Shown here: positions 52,127 to 61,232 of the stretch, one piece after another
Numbering within the stretch: position 1 is the stretch's first letter
How the letters are laid out: each line of letters opens with the position of its first letter
Origin: Chitinivorax sp. B
GTDB lineage: Bacteria > Pseudomonadota > Gammaproteobacteria > Burkholderiales > SCOH01
Length of the DNA stretch: 64,000 nt
Direction of reading: 5' to 3'
Assembly: GCF_005503445.1 (NCBI RefSeq)
Contig: NZ_SCOH01000018.1
Coordinates: 39,163-103,162, forward strand
The notes under the pieces: model-generated
What the model was told of the DNA's origin: nothing
Seen by the model: the letters and a program-made list of their open reading frames with translations, nothing else
Databases searched by the model: none
Position numbers and translations under genes: made by a program

Positions 52127-52923
52127 TGATTATCGCCACCCCAATGTGAAAGAGAGTTAGCATTGCCAAGCCAAAACCAGGCCCTAGCAGACTGATAAAA
52201 TCAGGCTGCGATATTCAACCGTAATTCAGAATACGGGCGGTACCAGTCAATCGGACGTGATGTAATGTCCAGTTGACCAGATTATTCAATCAAGGTCATG
52301 TTGACTGATTGAATTTGATGGCTTGCGTTTTTCTTATGTAAAGCGATTACAGGCTATTTAGCGATTCCGTCTACGTGGTCATGTAGATCGAATACCGTAG
52401 CCAGATAGTGTCATTGCATTTGATGAATGCGTACTGCAATGAATCAAACTCGTTTGGGAAGGGATTTTTTCCTAATCATGGATTAAGCCCTTGCCAAGCT
52501 TCACTTCGTCAATACTAACTTCGCGAAACAACAAGTTACGATTAATGCAATTTGGAAGTAAGCATCTCAAAAACCAAGAGATGTAGACTACTGAACAAGA
52601 AGCCAATACCCGAACCGTGATGCTGTATAGCTTTCCTCCAGATTTACAGCTAAGTAAAACGGAATGCCACTTCTACAACAAACGTCGATACCGCTTTATT
52701 TTTTGATATACAAGAAAATGTGGTATTGCAAGCACACCTGTCATTAAAAGGAAACAGCGGACAGGTAAGAGCATTTTCAAAACAGTTTCAAACCAATTTG
52801 AGAGAGCCGCGCCAGTGCTTGCTTCACTGTTTACTAGCCTAATACACCAATCAACTTTCCGCCAAATAGATTTGATTGTCAGCACATTGTTATTTACTTT
52901 TATTCAAGTATTTGCAAGCCTTT
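52127..52923. other. upstream region of the glycan operon
   Basis: About 800 bases without a supported gene. A hairpin (ATTCAATCA at 52284-52292 with TGATTGAAT at 52306-52314) lies 160 bases upstream of the first operon gene and could be regulatory. A 70-codon minus-strand frame at 52673-52885 has one hydrophobic segment but no recognisable similarity. The operon promoter must lie here; no strong -35/-10 pair stands out. Confidence 0.5.
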
Positions 52924-53747
52924 GGCGTGGTGTCGAATCCTGTTAAGTATCTGGTATTGCAAGACATTATGTCGGATTATGACAAGTGTGTGATCTGGAT
53001 CCAGGCGTTACTGGGCCTGAAACAGGTGTACAACCTGACGTTGCGCGGGCTACAAGGTTTCGCGAACAGCTTGGGCAAACTTGCCCGTGCCCGACTACAC
53101 CACACTGAGTCATCGCACGCAGGCGCTGGAGGTCATCTTACCTGCATCGAAACGAGCCATCGCATCTGCTGGTCGATAGCACCGGACTGAAGGTCTTCTG
53201 CGAAGGAAAATGGGAGGTGCGCAAACATGGCTATACCAAGCGCCGTACCTGGCGCAAGGTCCATCTGGCGACGGACGCTAACACCGGTCAGATTTGCGCG
53301 GCCTTGATGACCCACCAAGATGTCACGGATGGGGAAGTGTTGCCCGACTTGCTGGCACAGCTACTGACTGACACGTCGATTGACACCCTGGGTGGCGACG
53401 GCGCTTATGACAGCAAGTCATGCCATGCCGCCATTGCCGCTCGTGGTGCGACCTGTCATTCCGCCTCAGGAGGGCGCTGCCTGGCGTAATGCAGCGATTG
53501 CGGCCATCGAGACCTGCTGTCGGCGCGAATGGAAAATCGCGAGTGGTTATCACCGACGTCTGCTAGCCGAGATCCTGATGTACCGGTTCAATATGTTGAC
53601 AGGACCTTGCCTGTGGGTACGCAAGGTGGGCTCTCAGTCTACCGAGTGTCTATCCGTGTGGGTATGCTCAACCGCATGACGCTCCTCGCCCGCCCCCAGT
53701 CCGTCCTGACCACAGTGTTTTCATGCTCAATTTATGCAACAACGCCG
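52924..53747 (+). pseudogene. decayed IS5-type insertion sequence with frameshifted transposase
   Basis: Fragments of an IS5-family transposase are spread over three frames: LRGLQGFANSLGKLARA, PVPDYTTLSHRTQALEVILPAS, LLVDSTGLKVFCEG, VRKHGYTKRRTWRKVHLATD, GGDGAYDSKSCHAAIAARGA, and PPQEGAAWRNAAIAAIE. The DSTGLK and GDGAYD segments are the first two acidic residues of the DDE triad. At least three frameshifts separate the parts, so no functional protein can be made. Left GGCGTGGTGTCGAAT and right ATTTATGCAACAACGCC are degraded inverted ends. It lies between the glycan operon and the APS kinase gene. Confidence 0.82.
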
Positions 53748-54133
53748 TTGACCGGGTACGAAAGTTTGCAGATTGGGTATGAGGAAATGAATCTTGCGAT
53801 GGTGCTAAATCTGAGCAATCTCTTCACCAGATTGGTCCAAATGCTAGGGAAATCAAGCACCATTTTGGGCTCGATTGCGTGGTAGGCATTGAACCATTGG
53901 ATCAGTCCGGTCACGAGGGGGACGGTAAATAGGGCTGCTATTTTACGTGGCATTTTTTGGGCATGGCGTTTTGATAGCCGTCGCAGGCCGATCAAGCATC
54001 GGCTTGCCATCGTGTGTGCATTGGTTGGTGCTTGGGTTAAACTGCCGGGGCAGTATTGCAGTGCGCAGTCGTAAGTGGAGAGCCGGCCAATCCGGTATAC
54101 CAGTCAATACGAATCACAGAAGGAATGCTTCTG
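53748..54133. other. short intergenic stretch between IS remnant and APS kinase gene
   Basis: No gene supported. A 92-codon minus-strand frame (53732-54010) has no initiation site and unfamiliar sequence. AAGGA at 54120-54124 is the ribosome-binding site of the next gene. Confidence 0.45.
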
Positions 54134-55918
54134 ATGCGACACAATACGCTTTTCCCGAATCGGACCTTGTCCAGCAGTCAACCAGCTTCTGTTGCCAATG
54201 CCACATGGCACGACACCCTTAATTTACGGAATACCAGCTCTTTTCTATTATTTGGCGCTCACCAGAACACTGAGGGTGGATTGCAACTGCCCCTGTCCGG
54301 TGAAGTTGAAACAGTAGGCGACATCGATACGATAAATCAGCTGCAGTGCAAAACGTTTGTTGTGGCTGGAACAGGACAGACCTGTTTTGATTTTCGCGGC
54401 TGGTCAATCGACTTTTCCATGGTGGTGCAGGCTTCGCGCGTTGCCGATGGCATGTTATTTGCCGTCCCGGACAAGGGGGCGCCGAATTCTGACGTTTTAC
54501 ACGCGCTGCAGGTTGCGGCCATGTGCAAAATCCGCCAAATCGGCATCCTGTTCGAACACGGTGCCGACCCCGCGGCCGAAATGCACTGGCGAAGCGTACT
54601 GAGTCAGGCAGGTATCCAGCAAATTGACTTGATTCCTGCGATAGAAGACATCCTGCCTTGGTTAGCCACCTTGGAAAACAATTTCCTGCCCATACAGCCG
54701 GTTTTCGGTGGATTGGTGATGCTGGCCGAGCCTGATAACGAGCGAGTGCTTAACGTGTGCGGCGCGGTGGTCGAAGGGCAGATCCAGGTGGACGATGCGA
54801 TCCGCTGCATGCGATCAGGGCTGATTGCTACTGTGCAGCACATCGATGTGGATTGCGAGCGGCGTAATATGGCCCAAGTGGGCGAGCGTGTCAGCATTTT
54901 GCTTGACAGACCTATGCAGGCCGCCCCGATGGAGGTCATCACGCATGAAAACGGCTCACTGACCAGCTCTGACAGTTTTGCAGTACGGTTACATTGGCTG
55001 GAGGCTGGCGCCATGACCTCTGCAATGCGCTACATGATCAAAGTTGGTCATCAGCATGCAACGGCTCTGCTGACACGTTTTCCAGTCGAAAAAAGCATGG
55101 TTGGGATTGTGCCAGACAGTAGCTGGATGCATGGCATGGTCGAGACAAATATCCCCTTGATCATTGAAGTGAATGCACCACGACACTTTTTTGGGGGGCT
55201 GACATTGCACGATGCCGCAACGCAACGATTGCTTGCGTTTGGTGCCATCGAAGAAAATTTGCGACAAACTCGTCATGTCCACCACCAATCGCTGACAGTG
55301 AATCGTGACCGCCGTGAAGCACTGAAAGGTCATCGCGGACGGGTGATCTGGTTCACTGGGCTGTCCGGTTCCGGTAAATCCACCTTGGCCAATGCATTGG
55401 ATACTGAACTTCATGCACAGGGATATCACACCTATATATTGGATGGCGACAATATTCGCCAGGGCTTGAATAAAGACTTGGGTTTTTCTGACGAGGATCG
55501 AGTTGAAAATATTCGTCGGATAGCGGAAGTCGCGCGCTTGATGCTGGATGCGGGCCTGATCGTGATGACGGCCTTTATTTCGCCGTTCCGGCGGGATCGT
55601 GAACTGGCCAGAGCATTGATCGAGCCAGAAAATTTTGTGGAGATATATGTCAGCACCGCGCTGAATGTGTGTGAGCAGCGTGATGTAAAAGGGTTGTATC
55701 GCAAAGCGCGGGCAGGGGACTTGCCAAATTTGTCTGGGGTGGGCAGTCCCTACGAGGCACCTGATGAACCCGCGCTCATACTGGATTGTGGAAAGATCGA
55801 AGTCGACGAGGCTGTCAATGCCATATTGCACCATCTGGGCGCCGCCTCACGTTGTTCAAGAACGTATTGTCGGGATGTCGAAGTCGGCATCGCCGACGGC
55901 CCACCTACTCGGGCTTGA
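54134..55918 (+). CDS. APS kinase fused to a degenerate CysN-like GTPase
   Basis: A 594-residue protein. Residues 400-580 are an intact APS kinase (CysC): Walker [10 protein letters not shown] (409-417), [41 protein letters not shown] and [10 protein letters not shown]. It phosphorylates APS to PAPS. The first 390 residues align in layout with CysN (GTPase plus two beta barrels) but lack the GHVDHGKST P-loop and NKxD motif; barrel-like [31 protein letters not shown] and [13 protein letters not shown] remain. Without GTPase motifs it cannot be a normal sulfurylase subunit, and no cysD adjoins. It is likely a PAPS supplier for the sulfotransferases at 36-40 kb. Confidence 0.85.
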   Translation: MRHNTLFPNRTLSSSQPASVANATWHDTLNLRNTSSFLLFGAHQNTEGGLQLPLSGEVETVGDIDTINQLQCKTFVVAGTGQTCFDFRGWSIDFSMVVQASRVADGMLFAVPDKGAPNSDVLHALQVAAMCKIRQIGILFEHGADPAAEMHWRSVLSQAGIQQIDLIPAIEDILPWLATLENNFLPIQPVFGGLVMLAEPDNERVLNVCGAVVEGQIQVDDAIRCMRSGLIATVQHIDVDCERRNMAQVGERVSILLDRPMQAAPMEVITHENGSLTSSDSFAVRLHWLEAGAMTSAMRYMIKVGHQHATALLTRFPVEKSMVGIVPDSSWMHGMVETNIPLIIEVNAPRHFFGGLTLHDAATQRLLAFGAIEENLRQTRHVHHQSLTVNRDRREALKGHRGRVIWFTGLSGSGKSTLANALDTELHAQGYHTYILDGDNIRQGLNKDLGFSDEDRVENIRRIAEVARLMLDAGLIVMTAFISPFRRDRELARALIEPENFVEIYVSTALNVCEQRDVKGLYRKARAGDLPNLSGVGSPYEAPDEPALILDCGKIEVDEAVNAILHHLGAASRCSRTYCRDVEVGIADGPPTRA

Positions 55919-56088
55919 TGCGGGTCGCGCGCCTCGCCACCTGAAAGTCGGCGGTGTCGTCGCTTGATGGTATCGCAATGTGGCTGAGCCTGGTATCCAG
56001 ACCGACAAGTCGAGTGGCAGGTTGATGTTCCACGCTGATTGCCGTTCAACATATAGATGGAAAAAAACACAGCGACCAGCCTGATTAA

Positions 56089-56199
56089 GAGCCGCTAACA
56101 AAACCCAGCGAAGTGGTTCTGGTTAGGCATGCAAACGAAGGCAGTACGAGCGTATGACAAGTTTGCATAACACCACCAGAAGGGTTTTGTTAGCGGCTC
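56089..56199. mobile_element. MITE-like element C (111 bp), TAA duplication
   Basis: GAGCCGCTAACAAAACCC at the left end is exactly complementary to GGGTTTTGTTAGCGGCTC at the right end (18 of 18). TAA flanks both sides (56086-56088 and 56200-56202), the 3-bp TNA-type target duplication of IS427-like IS5-family elements. It has no coding capacity and lies between two gene ends. Confidence 0.88.
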
Positions 56200-56247
56200 T
56201 AAATGGCTTAAGCTTGCGCCTTAAAGTCAACCGCCTCTCATTACTTC

Positions 56248-57843
56248 ATGCAACGTCGCCTGTTCTTGCAATGGACTGCCGCTCTGGCTCTGACTGGATG
56301 CGGTAAATTGCCTCGCCTGGGTTTGCCGATTCAGGTGTACTACCCTGGCATGCAAGCAGGCCACATATTGCGTGACAAACCATCAACATCTCCGCCAACG
56401 ATGAGGCTGAAGGTTGGCACGGTCATTGTTGGCAGTGGAATCGGCGGTTTGATGGCGGCATGGAAACTATGGCGGGAGGGGTATCGTGATCTATTGCTGA
56501 TCAGTGGCCCCGAGCTGGGTGGCAATGCTGCTGGCGGGCGCTTTGGCAATATTCCCTATCCGCGTGGCGCACATTACCTGCCGCTTCCATCGTTGGAATC
56601 CACCCATATCCGTGAGATGCTGCAAGATGTGGGCGTGATTGAGCGCGATGCTTTCGCAACACACCCCTATTACGATGAAACGGCTATCTTGCACGGCCCG
56701 GAAGACCGTCTGTTATGTAACGGCCAGTGGCAAGATGGCATCATGCCTACTCATGGTGTGGATGAAAATGAACGTATGCAGCAACAGCGTTTTGTCGATC
56801 AGATGGAGACACTGCGTCACGCCATGGGAGCGGATGGCCGTAGGGCTTTTGCTATCCCAATTGCACAGGCATCAGCCGACCCGGTGTGGCGGCGGCTGGA
56901 TCGGCTATCTTTCAAGGCTTGGTTGATCCAACAGCGTTATACCGCCCCCAGCCTACACTGGTATGCCAACTATTGCTGTCGCGACGACTATGGTGCAGAT
57001 TATGACCGAATCTCGGCCTGGGCTGGCCTACACTATTTTGCTGCTCGTGGTGGCCATGCCGCAAATGCCGCCGATGGTGTGTTGCTGACCTGGCCAGATG
57101 GCCTGCATGATTTGGCCAAGAAGCTGATGGCCAGGCTCGACCCAGGTTGCCTCTTGGCAGGAAGTGCCTTTCGGTTGGTGCCGACCACTCAAGGCGTCGA
57201 TGCCTGGATACAAACTGAAGATGGCCGCACACTTCGTATACAAGCGGACCATGGTGTTTGTGCATTGCCGTTGCACGTGGCAAAGCACATTATCCCCAAC
57301 TTGGCCGACTCAGGGTTCCACCCGATACAGCACATGCCATTGCATGCCCCGTGGCTGGTGTCGAATTTTCTGCTGGATGGTTTTCCAGCCGAACCAGAAC
57401 ATGCGCCATTGGCGTGGGACAATGTGGTTTACCAAGGCAGGGGCTTAGGCTGGGTCGTGGCAACCCATCAATGGATTCGTGCCGCCAAACCGGAACAGAC
57501 GGTGTTTACGGCATACCATGCTTTGGCCGATGGCGAGCCGGCCGATACCCGCCGCTGGTTACAAAAAGCATCAGCAGATGAGTTGTATGAACTGGCGGCC
57601 TGTGATCTGGAACAAGCTTATGGCTGGCGATTGAGGCGTCACCTCAAGCAGCTGGAGATTACGGTGCGTGGCCATGCCATGGCCTCACCTACGGTCGGCT
57701 TTCTTGATAACCCTGGTTTGACCGCCTTGCGCCAAGGTTGGGGAAGACTGCACTTCGCTCATGCGGACCTTTCGGGGTACTCTGTCTGCGAAGAAGCGGC
57801 GTGGTGGGGGTATCAGGCTGCACACCGTGTGTTGGCTGGATAA
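56248..57843 (+). CDS. lipoprotein-anchored FAD-dependent amine-oxidase-like protein
   Basis: A 531-residue flavoprotein. The N-terminus MQRRLFLQWTAALALTGCGK combines a twin-arginine-like motif (RRLFLQ) with a lipobox (LTGC), suggesting export of the folded flavoprotein by Tat and lipid anchoring. VIVGSGIGGLMAAWKLWREGYRDLLLISGPE is the FAD loop, GRFGNIPYPRGAHYLPLP follows, and the end HADLSGYSVCEEAAWWGYQAAHRVLAG is the C-terminal FAD-binding helix. Similar proteins are often found with polyamine-synthase-like genes, which are absent here. The substrate is unknown. Confidence 0.82.
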   Translation: MQRRLFLQWTAALALTGCGKLPRLGLPIQVYYPGMQAGHILRDKPSTSPPTMRLKVGTVIVGSGIGGLMAAWKLWREGYRDLLLISGPELGGNAAGGRFGNIPYPRGAHYLPLPSLESTHIREMLQDVGVIERDAFATHPYYDETAILHGPEDRLLCNGQWQDGIMPTHGVDENERMQQQRFVDQMETLRHAMGADGRRAFAIPIAQASADPVWRRLDRLSFKAWLIQQRYTAPSLHWYANYCCRDDYGADYDRISAWAGLHYFAARGGHAANAADGVLLTWPDGLHDLAKKLMARLDPGCLLAGSAFRLVPTTQGVDAWIQTEDGRTLRIQADHGVCALPLHVAKHIIPNLADSGFHPIQHMPLHAPWLVSNFLLDGFPAEPEHAPLAWDNVVYQGRGLGWVVATHQWIRAAKPEQTVFTAYHALADGEPADTRRWLQKASADELYELAACDLEQAYGWRLRRHLKQLEITVRGHAMASPTVGFLDNPGLTALRQGWGRLHFAHADLSGYSVCEEAAWWGYQAAHRVLAG

Positions 57844-57850
57844 ACAGCCG

Positions 57851-58666
57851 TTATCGTTGCACAATGGCTGGTGACAGTGAAAGCGTGTGTTCAAGCAAAC
57901 GCTGCCCCTTGGCCTGATAAAAACGGTTAAGAAAATGTGTGATCGAATCCACACTGACCACATCAATCTTGCCCGCCCAGCGCAGTGCGTCCGGGTGGTC
58001 GTCAAATGCGATATTGGCTCGCGTTGCTCTGCCACCTAGACGTTTCAGCATCGAGATTTGTAACCGTGATGGCTGATAGTCATTTGCCTTTAACCAAGCC
58101 TGTGCAGCGTGTCGATTCTGGACGGGAGGATCATCTGCCAGCGCCGCGGCCAGCGTCTCGATGACCCAACCGTTACTATTCTGATATTTGGTCGAAAAAG
58201 GGTAGGCCAGCATATTGTAGGCTGGCTCATGTAGCCGGGTTGCGCCAGTATTGGTCAATAGCGGCTTGAGTCGTGCTTGTGTGTCGCGAGGCAGCAGGTA
58301 GATCCCGGCATCGTACCGATACAGATCATCCGCAAAAAAATTGGCCAAACCTTGAATGAAAATACCGGATCGAGCCGAATTGCATTCATTCAGTTCATGC
58401 ACCACAGTCCAAGGCCCAGATGGGTGCTCACGTATGATCAAGCCAGCATGGGAATAGGTCAGTCCATACGCGGACAAGTCCTGTCCTACTCGGGCGAGCA
58501 GTGCTACTTGTTCATCAGTCTTGTCCAGCCATTGCTTGACCTGATCCGCCAAGGCAAAGGCTTGTGCCATGTTGGTGGAATGGGGTAGCTTGCTGCAACT
58601 TTGCCCAGCCTGCACCGGTAGGCTGACCAGCAGTATTGTGCAGCAGGTTACGCAGGCCTGCTTCAC
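57851..58666 (-). CDS. exported DUF2145-type protein
   Basis: A 271-residue protein with a signal peptide (MKQACVTCCTILLVSLPVQAGQS). The domain has VGQDLSAYGLTYSHAGLIIREHPSGPWTVVHELNECNSARSGIFIQGLANFFADDLYRYDAGIYLLPR and YNMLAYPFSTKYQNSNGWVIETLAAAL, matching DUF2145 as I remember it; the YSHAG and NSNGWVIE segments recall papain/NlpC-like amidase folds, with His and Asn visible. Members commonly sit next to type VI secretion genes. It overlaps the preceding gene by 4 bases. The function is not established. Confidence 0.72.
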   Translation of the reverse strand: MKQACVTCCTILLVSLPVQAGQSCSKLPHSTNMAQAFALADQVKQWLDKTDEQVALLARVGQDLSAYGLTYSHAGLIIREHPSGPWTVVHELNECNSARSGIFIQGLANFFADDLYRYDAGIYLLPRDTQARLKPLLTNTGATRLHEPAYNMLAYPFSTKYQNSNGWVIETLAAALADDPPVQNRHAAQAWLKANDYQPSRLQISMLKRLGGRATRANIAFDDHPDALRWAGKIDVVSVDSITHFLNRFYQAKGQRLLEHTLSLSPAIVQR

Positions 58667-59100
58667 TGGCTGACCTTTTCGCTGCGATATAACGCAGCCC
58701 CTTTTTCATTCGGCACGAACAGATCCGGGCCATCCTCCGCAAACTGCACCCGAACGCCAGTATCCTGACGAGCCAAGTTCATTTGCTGCTCTGGTTTGAT
58801 CGTTTTGTCACCCAGCGCTTCTTTTGGAAAGGTCAGTTTGACCGGCTCTGCCTGCTTATCCGCTTGCACGGCGACATGTACTTCGTTTTTGTTGGGTTTG
58901 GCCTCAATAACTTTGGAGTGATTTGGGGCGCGTTCAAGGTTTTCCGATAATGTGACCCAGCCATACCAGCTCAACAGGATTGATACGGCAGATACAGCCG
59001 AGGGGAAAAATGAAATGTCTTCTGCATCGCCCGCCCAGGTAATGGGCGATATAGTCAGCGTGCTCAAGAGCACAATACTCAGCATGGTATGCTTGAACAT
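58663..59100 (-). CDS. small exported protein, possible immunity protein
   Basis: A 145-residue protein with a signal peptide (MFKHTMLSIVLLSTLTISPITWA). The mature part has a hydrophobic stretch (AVSAVSILLSWYGWVTLSENL), then a Lys/Asn-rich segment and a short C-terminal sheet (VKLTFPKEALGDK, RVQFAEDGPDLFVPNEKG). I do not recognise it. It lies between PAAR and DUF2145 genes in the T6SS lipase island, a position where immunity proteins against periplasm-acting toxins are often found, but that role is inference. Confidence 0.55.
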   Translation of the reverse strand: MFKHTMLSIVLLSTLTISPITWAGDAEDISFFPSAVSAVSILLSWYGWVTLSENLERAPNHSKVIEAKPNKNEVHVAVQADKQAEPVKLTFPKEALGDKTIKPEQQMNLARQDTGVRVQFAEDGPDLFVPNEKGAALYRSEKVSQ

Positions 59101-59207
59101 GATGAACCGCCAAGATTCACAAATTAAGTCAGGGCGTTGAACAGCCCATTCCCCATCGTTTTTAGCTGACCCAAACCGTCACACAAGCCGTCCGCATAGG
59201 GGGGTGA

Positions 59208-59474
59208 TCAGGTTTTCCCAAAATGCCCCGCTGTGGCGATCAAGCTGGCCCCACAACTGGTCTTGTGGCCTTCATACGCAACCGGAATGCCATCAATCGT
59301 ATGCTGTGAGTCACCTTCAACAATCGTACAGTTATTGTGACCAGGAATGGGGCAACTGCAGACATCACCCACACAAGCCAGCGGGATGGCATCCAGTGTG
59401 ACATGCGTGGCACGTACACTGATGACATTACCGCCATGGCTGTGGGGATCTCCTAAACGGATGACTTTGCGCAT
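59208..59474 (-). CDS. PAAR-domain T6SS tip protein
   Basis: An 88-residue stand-alone PAAR protein. RKVIRLGDPHSHGGNVISVRATHVTLDAIPLACVGDVCSCPIPGHNNCTIVEG is the beta-strand PAAR start with its Pro-Ala-Ala-Arg-like turns and the Cys/His metal ligands (C-x-C-P, HNNC), and KTSCGASLIATAGHFG closes the domain. PAAR proteins sharpen the VgrG spike and carry effectors. It lies between the DUF2875 protein and the small exported protein. Confidence 0.93.
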   Translation of the reverse strand: MRKVIRLGDPHSHGGNVISVRATHVTLDAIPLACVGDVCSCPIPGHNNCTIVEGDSQHTIDGIPVAYEGHKTSCGASLIATAGHFGKT

Positions 59475-59492
59475 GCTGGCATTACTTACCGA

Positions 59493-61232
59493 TTAATTGT
59501 AGTTGGCTGGATCAATTGCCAACGAACCTTTATGCCGCCACGGATAATCCCCCTGTGACTTGCGCTTGGCCTCGGGTGGTGGCGTAATCATGACGATGCT
59601 GGCTTCCTTATCGTCACGCAGATTGATCGCGGCGCTGGTACCACCTTCGTAATAGCTGCCCATGGTGCCAATCGCCATCTGCATGAACAGGGTGGCGGGG
59701 CCGGTGTTGCCCAGGCGTTTATCGGTGTCGATGAATTGCGTGGCTTTGGCGGGGTCGTAAGCCGGGCCACCCTGTTCATGGTATTGATTCAGGGCGCCAT
59801 GAAGGGTCAGCAGTTTTTCTGTATCGCCACCAGTGGCAATGACCACCCTGGCCGGGCCGACCTGTCGATCCGTTTCCGGCAGCGTTTGCAGTGCCTGCTG
59901 CCAGCCTTGGCTCAAGGCTTTGGTACGGTCATCACGACGGATGAGGGGCTTGCCGTCGTCGTCGGTCAATTTGACCCAGGTGGGGCGGTGCAGGTAACCC
60001 AAAGTGGGGCGGCTGTCGAAGGCTTCCAACTGTTCCTTGTTCCACGGGATGGGGAACCATGGTGTCGGTTGCCAGCCGTTGGGGATACGTGGTTTGAGCG
60101 GATTCAGCATCGAAACAACATTACCGGTGACACTGGGGCGTTTGGCGAAGATGGCGCCAGCGCGCAGCCATTCGTCGGCACGGAGGTCGCGTTTGGCAAA
60201 GTCTTTGATGCCGCTGCTTTCGTCACGGCTGAGCGGACGGGAGGCGACTTCCTCCAGCGTCATGGTCTTTTTGGCGTTCCCGGCCTTGCGGGGGTTGGGT
60301 AGGGCGTAGGAAAGGTGAAGGTGCATTTCCCACAATTCACGGGCGATGCCGCCCTTGTTGGGCGGATCATCGAAGGCAAAGCGGCGCAAGGGTTCGGCGC
60401 GTTCGCGGCGGGCAAGCACGAACAGGGCGGTGGAGTCAGCCAGTTCAGGGGTGTAGCGGCCGGTGCGAAGCATGGGCTGGGTGCCAGGGACACGGAGCAC
60501 ATCGCGCAAACGAGGGTTTTCTCGCGAGTCGACAATTATGAAAGGCACGTCTGGATTGGTATCAAAAAAGGCAAATACGTCGTCAAGCACGCGATCTGGA
60601 TGTTCTCCTAGTCTTCTTCCGGATGGAATCGGAATGTGAAACATCATTCCAGTGTTTTCAACACTGCATGCTAAACCGCAGCGAGGTGAGTTGGGTTCAT
60701 CATCAGGAATACTTGGATTATGAGAGGTTGCTTCTGCACTGAAAACTGGAATTCCCCAGTATGTGGGTAGATACTTAGCGCCATTTTCCAACGCATCCAG
60801 TGCGCGCCCTCCACTTCTGCCAATCTTGTCCGTATCCATCCACTCCTGCTTCTTCGGGTCCATATCGCGAATCAACGTGAACGCATTACCCTTGCGCAGT
60901 GCCTCCCACAACATACGCTGCCTAAACTTGTCGTAAGTGACCCCCACACCAATGATCTCCAATACATAGTCGCGACTTTGCGGATCGGCTTGGGCGGGGT
61001 TGGCGGCCTGGGTGGCAGTGGCCGGTGCATTGACCACCTGGGCATAGCGGGCGCAGCCGGCCAGCACGGTGAGCGTAAACGGCAACACCAGCCCGAGCAG
61101 GATTCGGTTGATCATGGAAGTCTCCGGGTCAAGGGGGAAGGTGAACATCATCAGCGCCAGCCAGGCTGGCACGATCAGCAGGCTGGCCAGCAGGCTCCAG
61201 ACCAGATAGGGGCGGAAGGCGGGTTTGCTCAT
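59493..61232 (-). CDS. DUF2875 membrane protein, Tla3-type lipase adaptor
   Basis: A 579-residue protein with two N-terminal hydrophobic helices (YLVWSLLASLLIVPAWLALMMF, RILLGLVLPFTLTVLAGCA) and a large domain rich in aromatic and proline motifs (YVLEIIGVGVTYDKFRQRMLWEALRKG, LPTYWGIPVFSAEATSHNPSIPDDEPN). This layout fits DUF2875, the family of the Tla3 adaptor that recruits the Tle3 lipase for type VI delivery in Pseudomonas aeruginosa (from knowledge of that system, not a search). It overlaps the lipase gene by 4 bases. Confidence 0.82.
   Translation of the reverse strand: MSKPAFRPYLVWSLLASLLIVPAWLALMMFTFPLDPETSMINRILLGLVLPFTLTVLAGCARYAQVVNAPATATQAANPAQADPQSRDYVLEIIGVGVTYDKFRQRMLWEALRKGNAFTLIRDMDPKKQEWMDTDKIGRSGGRALDALENGAKYLPTYWGIPVFSAEATSHNPSIPDDEPNSPRCGLACSVENTGMMFHIPIPSGRRLGEHPDRVLDDVFAFFDTNPDVPFIIVDSRENPRLRDVLRVPGTQPMLRTGRYTPELADSTALFVLARRERAEPLRRFAFDDPPNKGGIARELWEMHLHLSYALPNPRKAGNAKKTMTLEEVASRPLSRDESSGIKDFAKRDLRADEWLRAGAIFAKRPSVTGNVVSMLNPLKPRIPNGWQPTPWFPIPWNKEQLEAFDSRPTLGYLHRPTWVKLTDDDGKPLIRRDDRTKALSQGWQQALQTLPETDRQVGPARVVIATGGDTEKLLTLHGALNQYHEQGGPAYDPAKATQFIDTDKRLGNTGPATLFMQMAIGTMGSYYEGGTSAAINLRDDKEASIVMITPPPEAKRKSQGDYPWRHKGSLAIDPANYN

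Noticed and set aside
52673..52885. Minus-strand 70-codon frame with one hydrophobic segment
   Set aside because: No similarity and no clear ribosome-binding site; left as intergenic.
53732..54010. Minus-strand 92-codon frame after the IS remnant
   Set aside because: Unfamiliar sequence in a decayed region with no initiation signal.
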